A DNA stretch of 64,000 nucleotides from JADKAC01 sp964492065 (GCA_964492065.1 CAZBHH010000011.1:1-64000); one strand, 5' to 3'; shown: positions 28,439 to 38,268, counted from the first letter of the stretch. Numbers and translations are program-made. The notes: generated by a model from the letters alone, not told the origin.

Positions 28439-29827
28439 TCAAAGGTGGATCACCTCGCCATAGGCAGCTGCCGTCGCTTCCATCACCGCTTCGCTCATCG
28501 TCGGATGCGGGTGGATGGCCTTTAATATCTCGTGGCCTGTTGTTTCCAGTTTGCGGGCTGTCACCACTTCGGCAATGAGCTCAGTGACATTGGCGCCAAT
28601 CATGTGTGCACCTAAAAACTCTCCGTATTTGGCATCGAAAATCACTTTGATAAATCCTTCGGGCGCTCCTGCCGCTTTTGCTTTGCCACTGGCTGTGAAC
28701 GGAAATTTGCCCACTTTGATTTCATAGCCCGCTTCTTTTGCTTTTGCTTCTGTATAACCGACGCTTGCGATTTCAGGAGAACAATAGGTACAGCCGGGTA
28801 TATTGTTGTAATCTATCGCCTCGGGATTTTTTCCCGCAATGGCTTCCACGCAGGTAATACCTTCAGCGCTGGCGACATGGGCGAGCGCCGGCCCGGGTGT
28901 TACATCGCCGATAGCGTAATACCCTTCTACATTGGTGCGGTACATCGCATCTACCACAATTTTCCCTTTTTCGGTTTTTATACCGGTTTCTTCCAGTCCG
29001 ATATTTTCTATATTGGCTACAACTCCTGCTGCGGAAAGTACGATATCGCACTCGAGAATTTCTTCGCCTAATTTGGTTTTTACTTTCACTTTACAGCCCT
29101 TGCCACTTGTATCCACCGATTCAACACTGGAAGATGTCATTACCTGCATGCCTTGCTTTTTAAAATTGCGCAGCAGTTCTTTAGAAACTTCTTCATCTTC
29201 CACCGGTACCAGGCGGTCCATAAATTCAACGATGGTAACTTTGGTACCTATGGAATTGTAGAAATAGGCAAACTCAACACCTATTGCGCCTGCACCTACG
29301 ATAACGATGCTCTTGGGTTGCTCCGGCAATACCAGCGCTTCGCGGTAACCGATTATCTTCTTGCCGTCCTGTTTTAAATTCGGCAGTTCTTTGGATCTCG
29401 CTCCCGTGGCGATGATGATATGCTTTGCCGCAGCGGTTTGTTTGCTGCCGTCTGCTTTTGTTATTTCTACCTGTTTGCCCTTCTGCACCCTGCCCATTCC
29501 TTCAATAACATCAATTTTATTTTTTTTCAACAGGAAGGAAACGCCCTTGCTCATGGCAGTTGCCACATCCCGGCTCCTGGTGATTATACCTTTAAAGTCG
29601 GGTGTTGCTTCGTTTACACGGATGCCGTAATCAGCGGCGTGTTGCATATATTGAAATACCTGTGCGCTTTTTAATAACGCCTTTGTCGGGATACAACCCC
29701 AGTTTAAACAAATCCCCCCTAATTCTGCTTTTTCCACAATTGCTGTTTTCAACCCTAATTGTGAAGCACGGATGGCGGTAACATATCCGCCGGGCCCGCT
29801 TCCAATTACTATTACATCATAATTCAT
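28439..29827 (-). CDS. lpdA: Dihydrolipoyl dehydrogenase (E3)
   Basis: FAD enzyme that reoxidises dihydrolipoamide of the pyruvate and 2-oxoglutarate dehydrogenase complexes with NAD+. The 462-residue protein has the FAD motif VIGSGPGGY (8-16), redox-active Cys40 and Cys45 in GGICLNWGCIPTK, the NAD motif VGAGAIGVEF, and the C-terminal His-Glu pair in HPHPTMSEAVME. The frame extends 12 codons upstream, but the ATG at 29827 gives the family start MNYDVIVIG. It is a stand-alone gene here; the E1 and E2 genes are not in the window. Confidence 0.95.
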   Translation of the reverse strand: MNYDVIVIGSGPGGYVTAIRASQLGLKTAIVEKAELGGICLNWGCIPTKALLKSAQVFQYMQHAADYGIRVNEATPDFKGIITRSRDVATAMSKGVSFLLKKNKIDVIEGMGRVQKGKQVEITKADGSKQTAAAKHIIIATGARSKELPNLKQDGKKIIGYREALVLPEQPKSIVIVGAGAIGVEFAYFYNSIGTKVTIVEFMDRLVPVEDEEVSKELLRNFKKQGMQVMTSSSVESVDTSGKGCKVKVKTKLGEEILECDIVLSAAGVVANIENIGLEETGIKTEKGKIVVDAMYRTNVEGYYAIGDVTPGPALAHVASAEGITCVEAIAGKNPEAIDYNNIPGCTYCSPEIASVGYTEAKAKEAGYEIKVGKFPFTASGKAKAAGAPEGFIKVIFDAKYGEFLGAHMIGANVTELIAEVVTARKLETTGHEILKAIHPHPTMSEAVMEATAAAYGEVIHL

Positions 29828-30057
29828 ATCAATAACTCTGTTTTGAGCCGTAAAGATAACCAAAGCGCTATTAAAAACGCACCCGGTTGGGGGAAAGATT
29901 GTTTTCGGTGAAATGCGCAGTATTTTCTACAGGCGGTTTAACTGTAACCTGCCGGATTACAATTGCAAATGCGGCGTGGGTAGTGCGTTTAAACAATATC
30001 CGTCGCCCGCAGTTTTAATGAATGCCGGTAACGGGAAAACCACAATCCGGTAAATAA

Positions 30058-31551
30058 TCAGTCGCTATACCGTTTCATCTGTTTGGACAATGCGCTTGAC
30101 GTCGCCATTTTCCAGTCACGGTAATATTGTTCAGATTGCGATGACTGCATTTTTGGTAAAAAGATTTTGGGATTACTGCGCAATTGTATTTCGTCGAACA
30201 AAGTGTTATTGTTCAGTCCGGCGCTCGCCAGCATAGCTGCGCCCAGAGCGGTGCTTTCCGGATAGTGATTCCGCACAACAGGGATTTGTAAAATATCGCT
30301 TTGAAATTGCATGAGCCAATTGTTCACCGAACCGCCGCCGTCCACCTTCAATTCCCGCAGTGAAATTCCAGCGTCCTGTTCCATGGCGCTGAACACATCA
30401 CACACCTGGTAGGCGATACTCTCCAGCGCTGCTCTTATTACGTGCGCTCTGCCCGTACCTCTCGTCAGCCCCGTGATAGTGCCGCGGGCATCCTGGTCCC
30501 AGTGCGGCGCTCCCAATCCGGTAAATGCGGGAACAAAATACACGCCGCCGTTATCTGCAAGTCGGGATGCAATGGATTCGGTTTCTTCTGCCGTTGTGAT
30601 AATGCCTAATGCATCACGCAGCCATTGTACGACCGCACCGGCGGTAAATACGCTGCCTTCCAGCGCATAGGTGATTTTATTTTGAATGCGCCATGCAATT
30701 GTTGTCAGCATTTTGTTGTTGGACTGTACGGCCGTATCGCCAGTATTCATCAGCATAAAACATCCCGTGCCATACGTGTTTTTACTGCTGCCGGGTTCGA
30801 AACAGCGCTGGCCGAACAAGGCCGCCTGCTGGTCGCCCGCAACTCCTGTTATGGGTATGGAATGATTGAATAACTGCGCCCTGCCATAATCATCTGCAGA
30901 GTTTTTAATAGTTGGTAACAGGTTGGCCGGAATATTGAATAATTGCAACAGTTCGGGATCCCAGGTACAGGTGTGAATATTCATCAACATGGTGCGGCTC
31001 GCATTGCCGGCATCCGTAGCGTGAACGGCTCCGTTTGTCAGTTTCCAAATTAGCCAGGTATCTATGGTGCCACACAGCAATTCATTGTTCAATGCACTTT
31101 GCCTGGCGCCGGGAACGCAATCGAGTATCCAGTGAATTTTGGATGCACTGAAATACGGGTCTATGACCAATCCTGTTTTTTGGGAAATCATTTTTTCCCG
31201 CTTAGCCTCTCTAAGTGTCTCGCAGAAATCACCCGTGCGACGATCCTGCCAGACAATGGCATTATACACCGGTTTGCCGGTATGTTTATTCCATACCACT
31301 GCGGTTTCACGCTGATTGGTAATGCCGATACAGGCGATATCCGAAATGTCTGCTTTTGATTGTTCAAACGCATCGCAAATAGTGTGGTACTGCGTTTCCC
31401 AGATTTCCATCGGATCGTGTTCTACCCATCCCGGTTTTGGAAATTGCTGTGTGAATTCCTTTTGTGATTTTGCCACTTCCCGGAATTGATCGTCGTAAAT
31501 TATGGTGCGTGAAGATGTTGTTCCCTGGTCTATTGCCATTGCGTATTTCAT
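30058..31551 (-). CDS. glpK: Glycerol kinase
   Basis: Phosphorylates glycerol to sn-glycerol 3-phosphate. The 497-residue FGGY-family kinase has the N-terminal phosphate loop AIDQGTTSSR (5-14), WQDRRTGDFCE, GNASRTMLMNIHT, GDQQAALFGQ and KNTYGTGCF, and PAFTGLGAPHWD near 310. It lies 7 bp after an endonuclease/phosphatase-fold gene on the same strand. No glpF or glpD is nearby. Confidence 0.95.
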   Translation of the reverse strand: MKYAMAIDQGTTSSRTIIYDDQFREVAKSQKEFTQQFPKPGWVEHDPMEIWETQYHTICDAFEQSKADISDIACIGITNQRETAVVWNKHTGKPVYNAIVWQDRRTGDFCETLREAKREKMISQKTGLVIDPYFSASKIHWILDCVPGARQSALNNELLCGTIDTWLIWKLTNGAVHATDAGNASRTMLMNIHTCTWDPELLQLFNIPANLLPTIKNSADDYGRAQLFNHSIPITGVAGDQQAALFGQRCFEPGSSKNTYGTGCFMLMNTGDTAVQSNNKMLTTIAWRIQNKITYALEGSVFTAGAVVQWLRDALGIITTAEETESIASRLADNGGVYFVPAFTGLGAPHWDQDARGTITGLTRGTGRAHVIRAALESIAYQVCDVFSAMEQDAGISLRELKVDGGGSVNNWLMQFQSDILQIPVVRNHYPESTALGAAMLASAGLNNNTLFDEIQLRSNPKIFLPKMQSSQSEQYYRDWKMATSSALSKQMKRYSD

Positions 31552-31558
31552 AGATCAC

Positions 31559-32626
31559 TCACTTTAATTTGACTTGTAAAACGACGGGCTGATGATCCGA
31601 ATATTCAAAGCCCTGGTCTATTGTGTGTACGCTGATTATTTCGAGATTGGGCGACAGCAGGTAACAATCGATAATTGTTTTGAATGTGTGTGCATCCAAA
31701 GGCGTAACCAGGTGCCGGTTCGTCGGAATCTTCGGGTCGTAAGCCCATTGCCACCCGGGCATGTAATCGGCATCGATAGCGGGCGGTATATAATTGTCCG
31801 GTGCGCTGCTCCCAAAAGTTTGCGGGTTAAATCCGGCGGGGCATTGATTGAAATCGCCGCCGACTATCACGTAATTTCCCTTTTCGTATTCGGCGCCGAT
31901 AATTTGTTTCAGGAAATCCATTTCCTGCTGTTTTACAATGCCTGTTTCATCGTAGGCAGAGTTGTGCGTATTGATTACAATGAGTTGCTTGCCGTCACGC
32001 ATTGCATACCGGTTTAACAATATGCAGCGGTCCAGGAAAAAGATGCGTGTCGGCCAGGGAAATTTTCCCGGGTATTGATAGCGCATCGATTCAACAGGCA
32101 GATACCTGCTGAAAGTTGCTACGCCGCTGGTTACTCTCCCCAGCGGGTTTGTAATCGGCAGCGGTACATGCCGCACATTGTAATTTAAGGCAAAAGAAGA
32201 TGTATAATGCGTTAAGGAATGAAAGATGGAATCGTATTGATTGATAAAATAACTTCTCTTTGAGTTTTGGTCGATTTCCTGGAATAAATAAAACTGGATA
32301 GAGTCGTTATTTAAAACCGTTGAAAGTATTCCCGAAAAATTTTTGTCCCAAAGCTCCCTGGAAGTGCGCACTGTTTTGCCGCCGTCGTAGAAGAAATCGC
32401 TTTCCCTGCCCAGGCCGCCGTAACCGATATTCCAGTTCAGCAAATTAAAAACGGAATCGGTATTGCCAATGGCTGTGCCCCTGCCCGAAATAATTGCCTC
32501 CTCACTTGCGCCCGCTGCAGGCTTGTAATCCGTAACCGTTCCGTACAATATCAACCCGCCAAAAAATAACAGGGCGGCGATGAGCAACAGGAGCAGGATT
32601 CTGCCAATGAGTAGTATTATTTTCAT
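31559..32626 (-). CDS. Membrane-anchored endonuclease/exonuclease/phosphatase family protein
   Basis: A 355-residue protein with one N-terminal membrane helix (about 4-30) and an extracytoplasmic DNase I-like fold. Visible motifs are LLNWNIGYGG (metal Asn), INTHNSAYDETG, VGGDFNQCP (Asp and Asn of the active site) and the terminal SDHQPVVLQV with the catalytic His. Members hydrolyse phosphodiesters or phosphomonoesters of nucleic acids, lipids or inositol phosphates; the substrate cannot be told. Being anchored outside the cytoplasm and 7 bp ahead of glpK makes a lipid or phosphodiester role imaginable, but this is speculation. Confidence 0.82.
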   Translation of the reverse strand: MKIILLIGRILLLLLIAALLFFGGLILYGTVTDYKPAAGASEEAIISGRGTAIGNTDSVFNLLNWNIGYGGLGRESDFFYDGGKTVRTSRELWDKNFSGILSTVLNNDSIQFYLFQEIDQNSKRSYFINQYDSIFHSLTHYTSSFALNYNVRHVPLPITNPLGRVTSGVATFSRYLPVESMRYQYPGKFPWPTRIFFLDRCILLNRYAMRDGKQLIVINTHNSAYDETGIVKQQEMDFLKQIIGAEYEKGNYVIVGGDFNQCPAGFNPQTFGSSAPDNYIPPAIDADYMPGWQWAYDPKIPTNRHLVTPLDAHTFKTIIDCYLLSPNLEIISVHTIDQGFEYSDHQPVVLQVKLK

Positions 32627-32685
32627 TTCTACTGTTTACTTTTATCGTGAAATTAAGTTATTAATATGAAAACTGTTGGGCTGTA

Positions 32686-33525
32686 ATGATTCAACATACT
32701 TATGAATGGCCGCATTCGAAAAAATATACGCTGCAAGCCACATTCCTGGAAGGCAGCGATGATCCCGTTGGTACCATAGGCATTGTGCACGGCCAGTCGG
32801 ATCACAGTGGCCGGTTTGCGCACGTAGCTGACTTTTTATGTGCAAATCATTATTCTATCATGGCAGTAGATTTACCCGGTCACGGACGTTCCGGCGGCAA
32901 GCGTGGACATATAGACACATTTGGCGATTATATAGAAACGGTGGACAGAATGGTAGAGGCATTGCAGAACCTGCAACCCGGGAAGCCGGTGTATTTGTAC
33001 GGCCATAGTATGGGCGGAAATGTCGTGTTGAATTATATGCTCTCCGGCAGGTATCAGGTCAATGGTTGTGTGGTGACATCGCCGTGGATACGCCTCGCTT
33101 TTGAACCGCCAAAGTGGAAACAATCACTGGGGAAATTCGTGCGCAATATTTACCCGTCGCTGCAGCAGCCCACCGGCCTGGATGCCGCACTGCTATCGCA
33201 TGATGAAACGGTGGTCGCCGCTTATAAAAGCGATCCGCTGGTGCATGGTAAAATCTCGTCGGCGGCATTTTTTGAAATATTGGAACACGGCGAAATAATT
33301 TTAAGTCCCGACCGGAAATTTACCCAACCCATTTTTCTCGCACATGGTACCGGCGATAAAATAACTGATTTCACCGCAAGTCGGGAACTTGCTTCCCTGC
33401 ATCCGGATATTATCTCTTATAAGGAATTTGACGGATTGTTTCACGAACTGCACAATGAACCCGGGAAACAAACATTACTCCAAGATATTTTACATTGGTT
33501 AAATCAACAGACACATCATGAATAA
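32686..33525 (+). CDS. Alpha/beta hydrolase, monoacylglycerol lipase-like
   Basis: A 279-residue serine hydrolase. It has the oxyanion region IGIVHGQSDHSGRF (HGxxDHS typical of monoglyceride lipase and lysophospholipase relatives), nucleophile elbow LYGHSMGGNV (Ser about 109), acid AHGTGDKITD, and base FDGLFHELHNE. No signal peptide. It overlaps a small membrane-protein gene by 8 bp, indicating one transcript. Hydrolysis of a lipid ester is the best guess; a membrane partner would fit. Confidence 0.87.
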   Translation: MIQHTYEWPHSKKYTLQATFLEGSDDPVGTIGIVHGQSDHSGRFAHVADFLCANHYSIMAVDLPGHGRSGGKRGHIDTFGDYIETVDRMVEALQNLQPGKPVYLYGHSMGGNVVLNYMLSGRYQVNGCVVTSPWIRLAFEPPKWKQSLGKFVRNIYPSLQQPTGLDAALLSHDETVVAAYKSDPLVHGKISSAAFFEILEHGEIILSPDRKFTQPIFLAHGTGDKITDFTASRELASLHPDIISYKEFDGLFHELHNEPGKQTLLQDILHWLNQQTHHE

Positions 33526-33970
33526 GAGTACATTGTCCACTGCGTTTTTAACGAATACGACTATTTTCTACGCCGTAATGATAGGTCATACCGCCTTTGC
33601 ATTGACAGTGGTGTTCGTGCTTAAAGGAGCGATGGCGACTATAGATCCCGCCAATAACAATTTGTTGTATTTGGCGATTGCTCTTTCCATCACAGCGGTA
33701 TCAGGCGGATATATGTTGTATAAATCAAAAGTGGATGCCATTCCCAAAGGCGGGGATGCACTTAAAAAATTGACGTTGTGGCGCTCCGCCTTTATTTTAA
33801 AAATTGCATTGATTGATGCGGCTTGTTTATTTCATTTGGTGTTTCTCATGCTGACCAATAACCGGATATACTTATATCTCTATATTCTGATGGCAGTGAT
33901 CATGTTGTTGAACAAACCCATGCAGTCGCGGATTATGGAGGAATTGCAAATCGGAAGAGATCAGGTATAA
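33518..33970 (+). CDS. Unrecognised four-helix membrane protein
   Basis: A 150-residue protein with four hydrophobic segments (about 17-37, 48-67, 90-110, 115-133) and no motif I recognise. The start overlaps the hydrolase stop, so it is co-expressed with it. Function unknown. Confidence 0.75.
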   Translation: MNKSTLSTAFLTNTTIFYAVMIGHTAFALTVVFVLKGAMATIDPANNNLLYLAIALSITAVSGGYMLYKSKVDAIPKGGDALKKLTLWRSAFILKIALIDAACLFHLVFLMLTNNRIYLYLYILMAVIMLLNKPMQSRIMEELQIGRDQV

Positions 33971-33971
33971 A

Positions 33972-33998
33972 AAAAGGATTCATCTACTGAATCCTTTT
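33972..33998. terminator. Bidirectional intrinsic terminator
   Basis: A perfect 11-bp stem AAAAGGATTCA (33972-33982) / TGAATCCTTTT (33988-33998) with a 5-nt loop sits between convergent genes. The A-rich left arm and T-rich right arm provide a tail for either direction. Confidence 0.8.
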
Positions 33999-34020
33999 GC
34001 GCCGCCTGTATTCTTACTGA

Positions 34021-34857
34021 TTAGAATCTAACGATTAATCCGCCGTTATACCTGGTTGATTTGCCCACGTTTTCGCCGTTGAGTACGATTGCACCGCCGG
34101 CATAAATACCGAGCATCTCAATTATATTGTAAGCTACGGTAATGCCCGCTTTATGATAACTTACACCGAGTTTCCTGAAATCGCCGGGGTTCGGCAAATC
34201 GTGACCGCCTTTAACGCTTTGAATGGTGTAATACGCATCGGCGTAAAACTTGGGGTTGTTGTAACCGACTTTGAAATTGAATTGGGAGCCGCTCGGTGCG
34301 GGGTTGAAGCGCATTAAACCCGCTCCCTGAAATTCAAAGAACAGGCCGCCGTTAAATCTCGCCATGGCGATAGCCCGCAGGTCAACAGCCGTTGCTCCCT
34401 GCCCAATACCGTATAAATCAACGACGTAATCCGATACAGGTGTGCTGATGCCGACCGCTGGCGATACGCTCAGGTTCAGCCCACCCATTTGCGCATCCAC
34501 CACTTTGTATTTGGCGTAAAAAGCTAAGTCCTGAAGCCCCTTCCTGTTGACATCATCGCCATTAAAATCCTTGGTATCCACCATGATATAAGGCACAGAA
34601 ACGGCTATTGCCAGTTTTTCTCCTAAGCCGTAGGTGCCGTAAATACTGAATGAATTCGTGTTGTAATCACCTGCCCAATTTGCCTCTTTGCCATTGCCCA
34701 AAAAGAAGGAATCATACGATTCAAAGGATCCGGAAACGGCAATGGCCGCATTATTTTTACCGGGATAGAAGCCATCCACCGGCGCTTGTGCATTTACTTC
34801 TGCGAGTAAAAAAATACAAGAAATAATGAAAGCGATTTGTGTTATTCGTTTTTGCAT
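34021..34857 (-). CDS. Predicted outer-membrane beta-barrel protein
   Basis: A 278-residue exported protein with signal peptide (ITQIAFIISCIFLLAEVNAQ). The body alternates hydrophobic and polar residues in short strands with turns of Gly, Asn and Asp, and it ends in an aromatic residue (GGLIVRF), as barrel proteins do. No domain recognised. A promoter of Bacteroidota type lies just upstream on the same strand. Confidence 0.72.
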   Translation of the reverse strand: MQKRITQIAFIISCIFLLAEVNAQAPVDGFYPGKNNAAIAVSGSFESYDSFFLGNGKEANWAGDYNTNSFSIYGTYGLGEKLAIAVSVPYIMVDTKDFNGDDVNRKGLQDLAFYAKYKVVDAQMGGLNLSVSPAVGISTPVSDYVVDLYGIGQGATAVDLRAIAMARFNGGLFFEFQGAGLMRFNPAPSGSQFNFKVGYNNPKFYADAYYTIQSVKGGHDLPNPGDFRKLGVSYHKAGITVAYNIIEMLGIYAGGAIVLNGENVGKSTRYNGGLIVRF

Positions 34858-34879
34858 TTCTTTTTTGATTTTAGCGTTT

Positions 34880-34911
34880 CAAAATTATTATTTTAAACTT
34901 TTATTGGACAA
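34880..34911 (-). promoter_or_regulatory. Probable promoter of the 278-aa beta-barrel gene
   Basis: On the minus strand TTG (34911-34909), a 21-bp spacer, and TAATTTTG (34887-34880), a full match to TAnnTTTG. The ATG at 34857 would follow a leader of roughly 15 nt. Confidence 0.5.
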
Positions 34912-34932
34912 TATTACACACTATTGTTTCAA

Positions 34933-36663
34933 ATGCTGATTCAAATTGACATATTATCCGGCGTTCAAATTATTTCCAATACTCCTCTCGTCCTCGATCA
35001 ACATTTTTACGAGGATGACAATGTGTTTATCACAGTGTTTGGCAGTGTATTTGACAGCGCAAAAATACAATGGCTGAATGTAAATGCAATTCAAATTTAT
35101 CCCGATTTGAAAACTGCTTTCATGAACCGCATTGAAGGCGCCGGATCATTGATTATTTGCAATAAAAAAGAGAATACCATCCGGGTATTTACCGATCCGT
35201 ATCGATTGTTTTGCCTGTATATTGTCCAACTGCCCGACAAGCTTATTCTGTCTGATTCGCTGCGGCAAATTGGCGAAAACGTACAGCTCACTGTTAATGA
35301 AACTTCAATTATCGAGTTGACTTGTATAAATACAACAATAGGCAATAAGACTATCTTCAATGAAGTCCAAACCCTGCCAGAGGGAAAAGTCTTCACCTTT
35401 TGTAAAATGGGAAACACGATTGCTATCGAAGAGGATGTGTTTTGGAAGTTTCCGGTGAGGCGGGACAGGGAAGTGGCTTTAACGGAAATATCGGAGGCCT
35501 TTTATGCACATGTGAAAAAGGGGTTGCAACTTTCCGACTCCATTTCCCTGGCATTAACCGCGGGACTGGACAGCCGGGCGACACTTGCCGCATCGCTTAC
35601 GGGTAGAGAAAAATTACAACTCTACACCCATGGATTTGCCAAGAGCAATGACGTGATAACGGCACAGCGCATCGCCGGGCATTTTGGTATGCATCATTTT
35701 TTTTACGACCTGAACACCGCGGACTTTATTCGGTCAATTCCGGATCTCGCCCGGATTGTCAATTCCGGGTACGAGTGTTCGTTAAACGGATTATCGCATG
35801 CCCATGCGGTGCGCTCCTATACCGGGCAGCAACAACTGGCCTCTGTCTTTTTTTCTTCTTTCGGCGGGGAATTGCTCCGGGCCTATTATTTACCCGCCGG
35901 TTTGCCCGGTGCCATTTCTTTAGATGCCATGGCCGACGGCATCCGCAGGATTTCACAGGTGAAACTCAAATTCTCGGTCTTCAATAAAAGCGAAAACGCA
36001 GTGCGGGATCAGTTGAATCAATCCATTTACGACGAGTTGAAGTCGGCGCCGGATACATCTTCCTATTCTGCCCTTGCTGATTACTATTACCACCGCCGAA
36101 ATTTCAATAGCGTTACTACACGCTTTGCAGCTCGCTATTTTAAAGTTTTTAATCCCTATTTCTCCAGGGAAATATACGATTTGCTGCCATCCGTGTCCGC
36201 ACATGTAAAACGCAGCGGCGCTATTCAAAAACACATTGTGCAAACAGGTGATACTTATTTAAGCCGGCATCTTCTAAATAACCGCTATGCAGTTGATAAT
36301 TCAGTGTATTCAAAACTGCGGGTGAAGGCCGCCCGCATGCAACACCTTGCCCGGGTACTCGTCAATAAAGTGTCGAACCGCCAACGCCAAACCTTGTATT
36401 TTACCGATTACGATGCCTGGATAAAGAATGACCACCGGCAGTGGTTTTTACACGCATTTGAACCGGACGGTAATGCAAACATCTTCAATACGGGGGAATT
36501 AACCCGTTTTGCCAAACAATATGTTAGCGGTGAACAGCCTTTTGCTTACTATAGATTTCTCACCAATATTTTTTCCTTTTTAAATTGCATTAACAATTTT
36601 ATACATGAGAATATAGATTTTTCGGGTGTCAATAAAAAAACTTTTAAAAGTGATTGGGAATGA
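34933..36663 (+). CDS. Asparagine-synthetase-like ATP-dependent enzyme lacking the amidotransferase Cys
   Basis: A 576-residue protein resembling class B asparagine synthetases in overall layout. Residues 1-170 look like the N-terminal domain but begin MLIQIDILSG, without the Cys2 nucleophile needed for glutamine hydrolysis. A PP-loop pyrophosphatase-like domain follows: LALTAGLDSRATLAA (TAGLDS at 209-214 in place of the usual SGGLDS), then SSFGGELLRAYY and NPYFSREIYDLLPSV, which correspond to the conserved GGDE and PFLD regions. Such proteins activate a carboxylate as acyl-adenylate for amide formation; lasso-peptide cyclases and surface-sugar enzymes are relatives, but no peptide precursor or protease is adjacent. 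The ATG at 34933 was preferred over a TTG 9 bp earlier. Product unknown. Confidence 0.72.
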   Translation: MLIQIDILSGVQIISNTPLVLDQHFYEDDNVFITVFGSVFDSAKIQWLNVNAIQIYPDLKTAFMNRIEGAGSLIICNKKENTIRVFTDPYRLFCLYIVQLPDKLILSDSLRQIGENVQLTVNETSIIELTCINTTIGNKTIFNEVQTLPEGKVFTFCKMGNTIAIEEDVFWKFPVRRDREVALTEISEAFYAHVKKGLQLSDSISLALTAGLDSRATLAASLTGREKLQLYTHGFAKSNDVITAQRIAGHFGMHHFFYDLNTADFIRSIPDLARIVNSGYECSLNGLSHAHAVRSYTGQQQLASVFFSSFGGELLRAYYLPAGLPGAISLDAMADGIRRISQVKLKFSVFNKSENAVRDQLNQSIYDELKSAPDTSSYSALADYYYHRRNFNSVTTRFAARYFKVFNPYFSREIYDLLPSVSAHVKRSGAIQKHIVQTGDTYLSRHLLNNRYAVDNSVYSKLRVKAARMQHLARVLVNKVSNRQRQTLYFTDYDAWIKNDHRQWFLHAFEPDGNANIFNTGELTRFAKQYVSGEQPFAYYRFLTNIFSFLNCINNFIHENIDFSGVNKKTFKSDWE

Positions 36664-36681
36664 GATACCTATTTTTGCAGG

Positions 36682-37182
36682 ATGAAACTGTTAGAAGCCG
36701 CAGGAAATTCACTGAACCAGGTGAGTACCCTATTAGCTAAATTCAACGAAGAAGAATATTGCAGACCTCTGCCCATATTACATAATACATCCATTGGAAA
36801 ACATGTGAGGCATATCATCAACTTTTATCAATGCATCATCAATCCAAGTGAAAGTGAAGTGATAAGTTACGATACCCGGCAGAGAGACAAGCAATTGGAA
36901 GAAAATCCCGTTTATGGGAGAATCATCATTGATGCGCTGGTTGCTGACTTAAAGAAACTGAGCCCGGACACACCTGTAAAGGTGAGGCAGAATTTTTCAA
37001 CCGTTGAAATGGATGATGCGCAGATAATAGACAGTACGATAGGCCGTGAAATAATGTATGCCTTTGACCATACCGTGCATCATCTGGCAATCATAAAAAT
37101 CGGGTTGAATGAAAACTACCCCGATAAAATCACGGATGTCAATTTGGGAGTTGCGCCATCCACTATCCGGAATAACAATTAA
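36682..37182 (+). CDS. DinB-like four-helix protein
   Basis: A 166-residue all-helical protein with GKHVRHIINFY (about 36-46) and FDHTVHHLAIIKIG (about 133-146). The conserved histidines are in the positions of the metal triad of the DinB/YfiT superfamily. Some members are thiol-dependent transferases; the role here is unknown. A TATTTTTG box ends 4 bp before the ATG. It ends 4 bases into the convergent VOC gene. Confidence 0.75.
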   Translation: MKLLEAAGNSLNQVSTLLAKFNEEEYCRPLPILHNTSIGKHVRHIINFYQCIINPSESEVISYDTRQRDKQLEENPVYGRIIIDALVADLKKLSPDTPVKVRQNFSTVEMDDAQIIDSTIGREIMYAFDHTVHHLAIIKIGLNENYPDKITDVNLGVAPSTIRNNN

Positions 37183-38234
37183 TCACGCACCCGGTTCAGC
37201 CCCATTGCCTTTAACATCCAATTGGGCAGCGACGCTCCACGTTCCCTGTTCTTCAGGTGAATATACCAGCCGAATTTTTTAAGGATGGGCACTTTATGCG
37301 TTTCGACAAATTCGATGAGTGCGCCATCGGGGTCTTCAATATAGGTGAAGTGCCCGGCAGCTTCTCCCATATTAAATGCGCCACTGTCAACCGTGAAGGG
37401 AAATCCCTTTTCGCTGCATCGCTTACCCAGTGCCTCCATGCCGACCACGTCAAAGCACAAATGAATAAAGCCCATATCGCCCCAGAACCGGTTTTCAAAA
37501 ATTTTCCTCGGCGTACGGCCTTCTGTCTGCACGAGTTCAATTGTGTTACTGCCCAGCAATGGCGCAAAAGGTCCGCGGCGTGGTGCGGAATGTCCGAGCA
37601 ATACCCTGCGTGAAATACAATCGCCACCGGGCAATACGGCGGTATCTTCGAAATTGCCTTTTGAATCGTAAATGACAGTGTCGAAGCCGAGCAGGTCGCG
37701 GTACAATACCAGCGATTTTTCTATATCGCTCACACCGAACATTGCCCCGTAAACACCGCCGGTGCTGTGGTTTGTCTTTCCAAACCAATTATCGGCTTCT
37801 ATTACCTCAAATATGTTTCCGTAGAGGTCTTTCAGGAAAAAGTGCTTTTGCCCGGCCGGGTTCTCCGTTATCTCTCCGAGCATGTCGGCGCCCTTGCTTT
37901 TGATATGCGCAAAGGATGCGTGTATATCCCTGCTTTTAATTTTGCAGGCGTAAATGCCGAGGTCGCCGTACCGGATTTCGAAGTCGGGGCTAACCGGCCT
38001 GCGGCTCGTGTATTGCCAGATCTCCATGCCGCCGCCGCCGTTCATATTGACGGCCAGGATCGCATGGCGTTTCTGCGGAACTCCTCCCGTATAGGGCAAC
38101 ATCAGGTTGGCTTCGGCTGCCTCTTCAAATATTTTAGTATCCATGCCGAACACCTGGCGATACCATTTCCACGCTTCATGTACATAGGGATTTCCGATTC
38201 CGATCTGTTGGATGCTGCTGATTATTGGTTCCAT
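37179..38234 (-). CDS. Two-domain VOC (glyoxalase-fold) protein
   Basis: A 351-residue cytoplasmic protein with two vicinal-oxygen-chelate modules: residues 1-150 (ending FFLKDLYGNIFEVIEA) and 155-320 (GAMFGVSDIEKSLVLYRDLLGF, then MGFIHLCFDV and HFTYIEDPDGALIEFVET). The His of GFIHLCFDV and the Glu of LIEFVE are plausible metal ligands. This architecture is seen in ring-cleaving and 4-hydroxyphenylpyruvate dioxygenases and in uncharacterised glyoxalase-like proteins; nothing allows a substrate call. It follows the SDR gene by 34 bp on the same strand. Confidence 0.8.
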   Translation of the reverse strand: MEPIISSIQQIGIGNPYVHEAWKWYRQVFGMDTKIFEEAAEANLMLPYTGGVPQKRHAILAVNMNGGGGMEIWQYTSRRPVSPDFEIRYGDLGIYACKIKSRDIHASFAHIKSKGADMLGEITENPAGQKHFFLKDLYGNIFEVIEADNWFGKTNHSTGGVYGAMFGVSDIEKSLVLYRDLLGFDTVIYDSKGNFEDTAVLPGGDCISRRVLLGHSAPRRGPFAPLLGSNTIELVQTEGRTPRKIFENRFWGDMGFIHLCFDVVGMEALGKRCSEKGFPFTVDSGAFNMGEAAGHFTYIEDPDGALIEFVETHKVPILKKFGWYIHLKNRERGASLPNWMLKAMGLNRVRD

Positions 38235-38268
38235 TCGTTAGTTGTTTCTATTAAAATCATTTTAGTGA

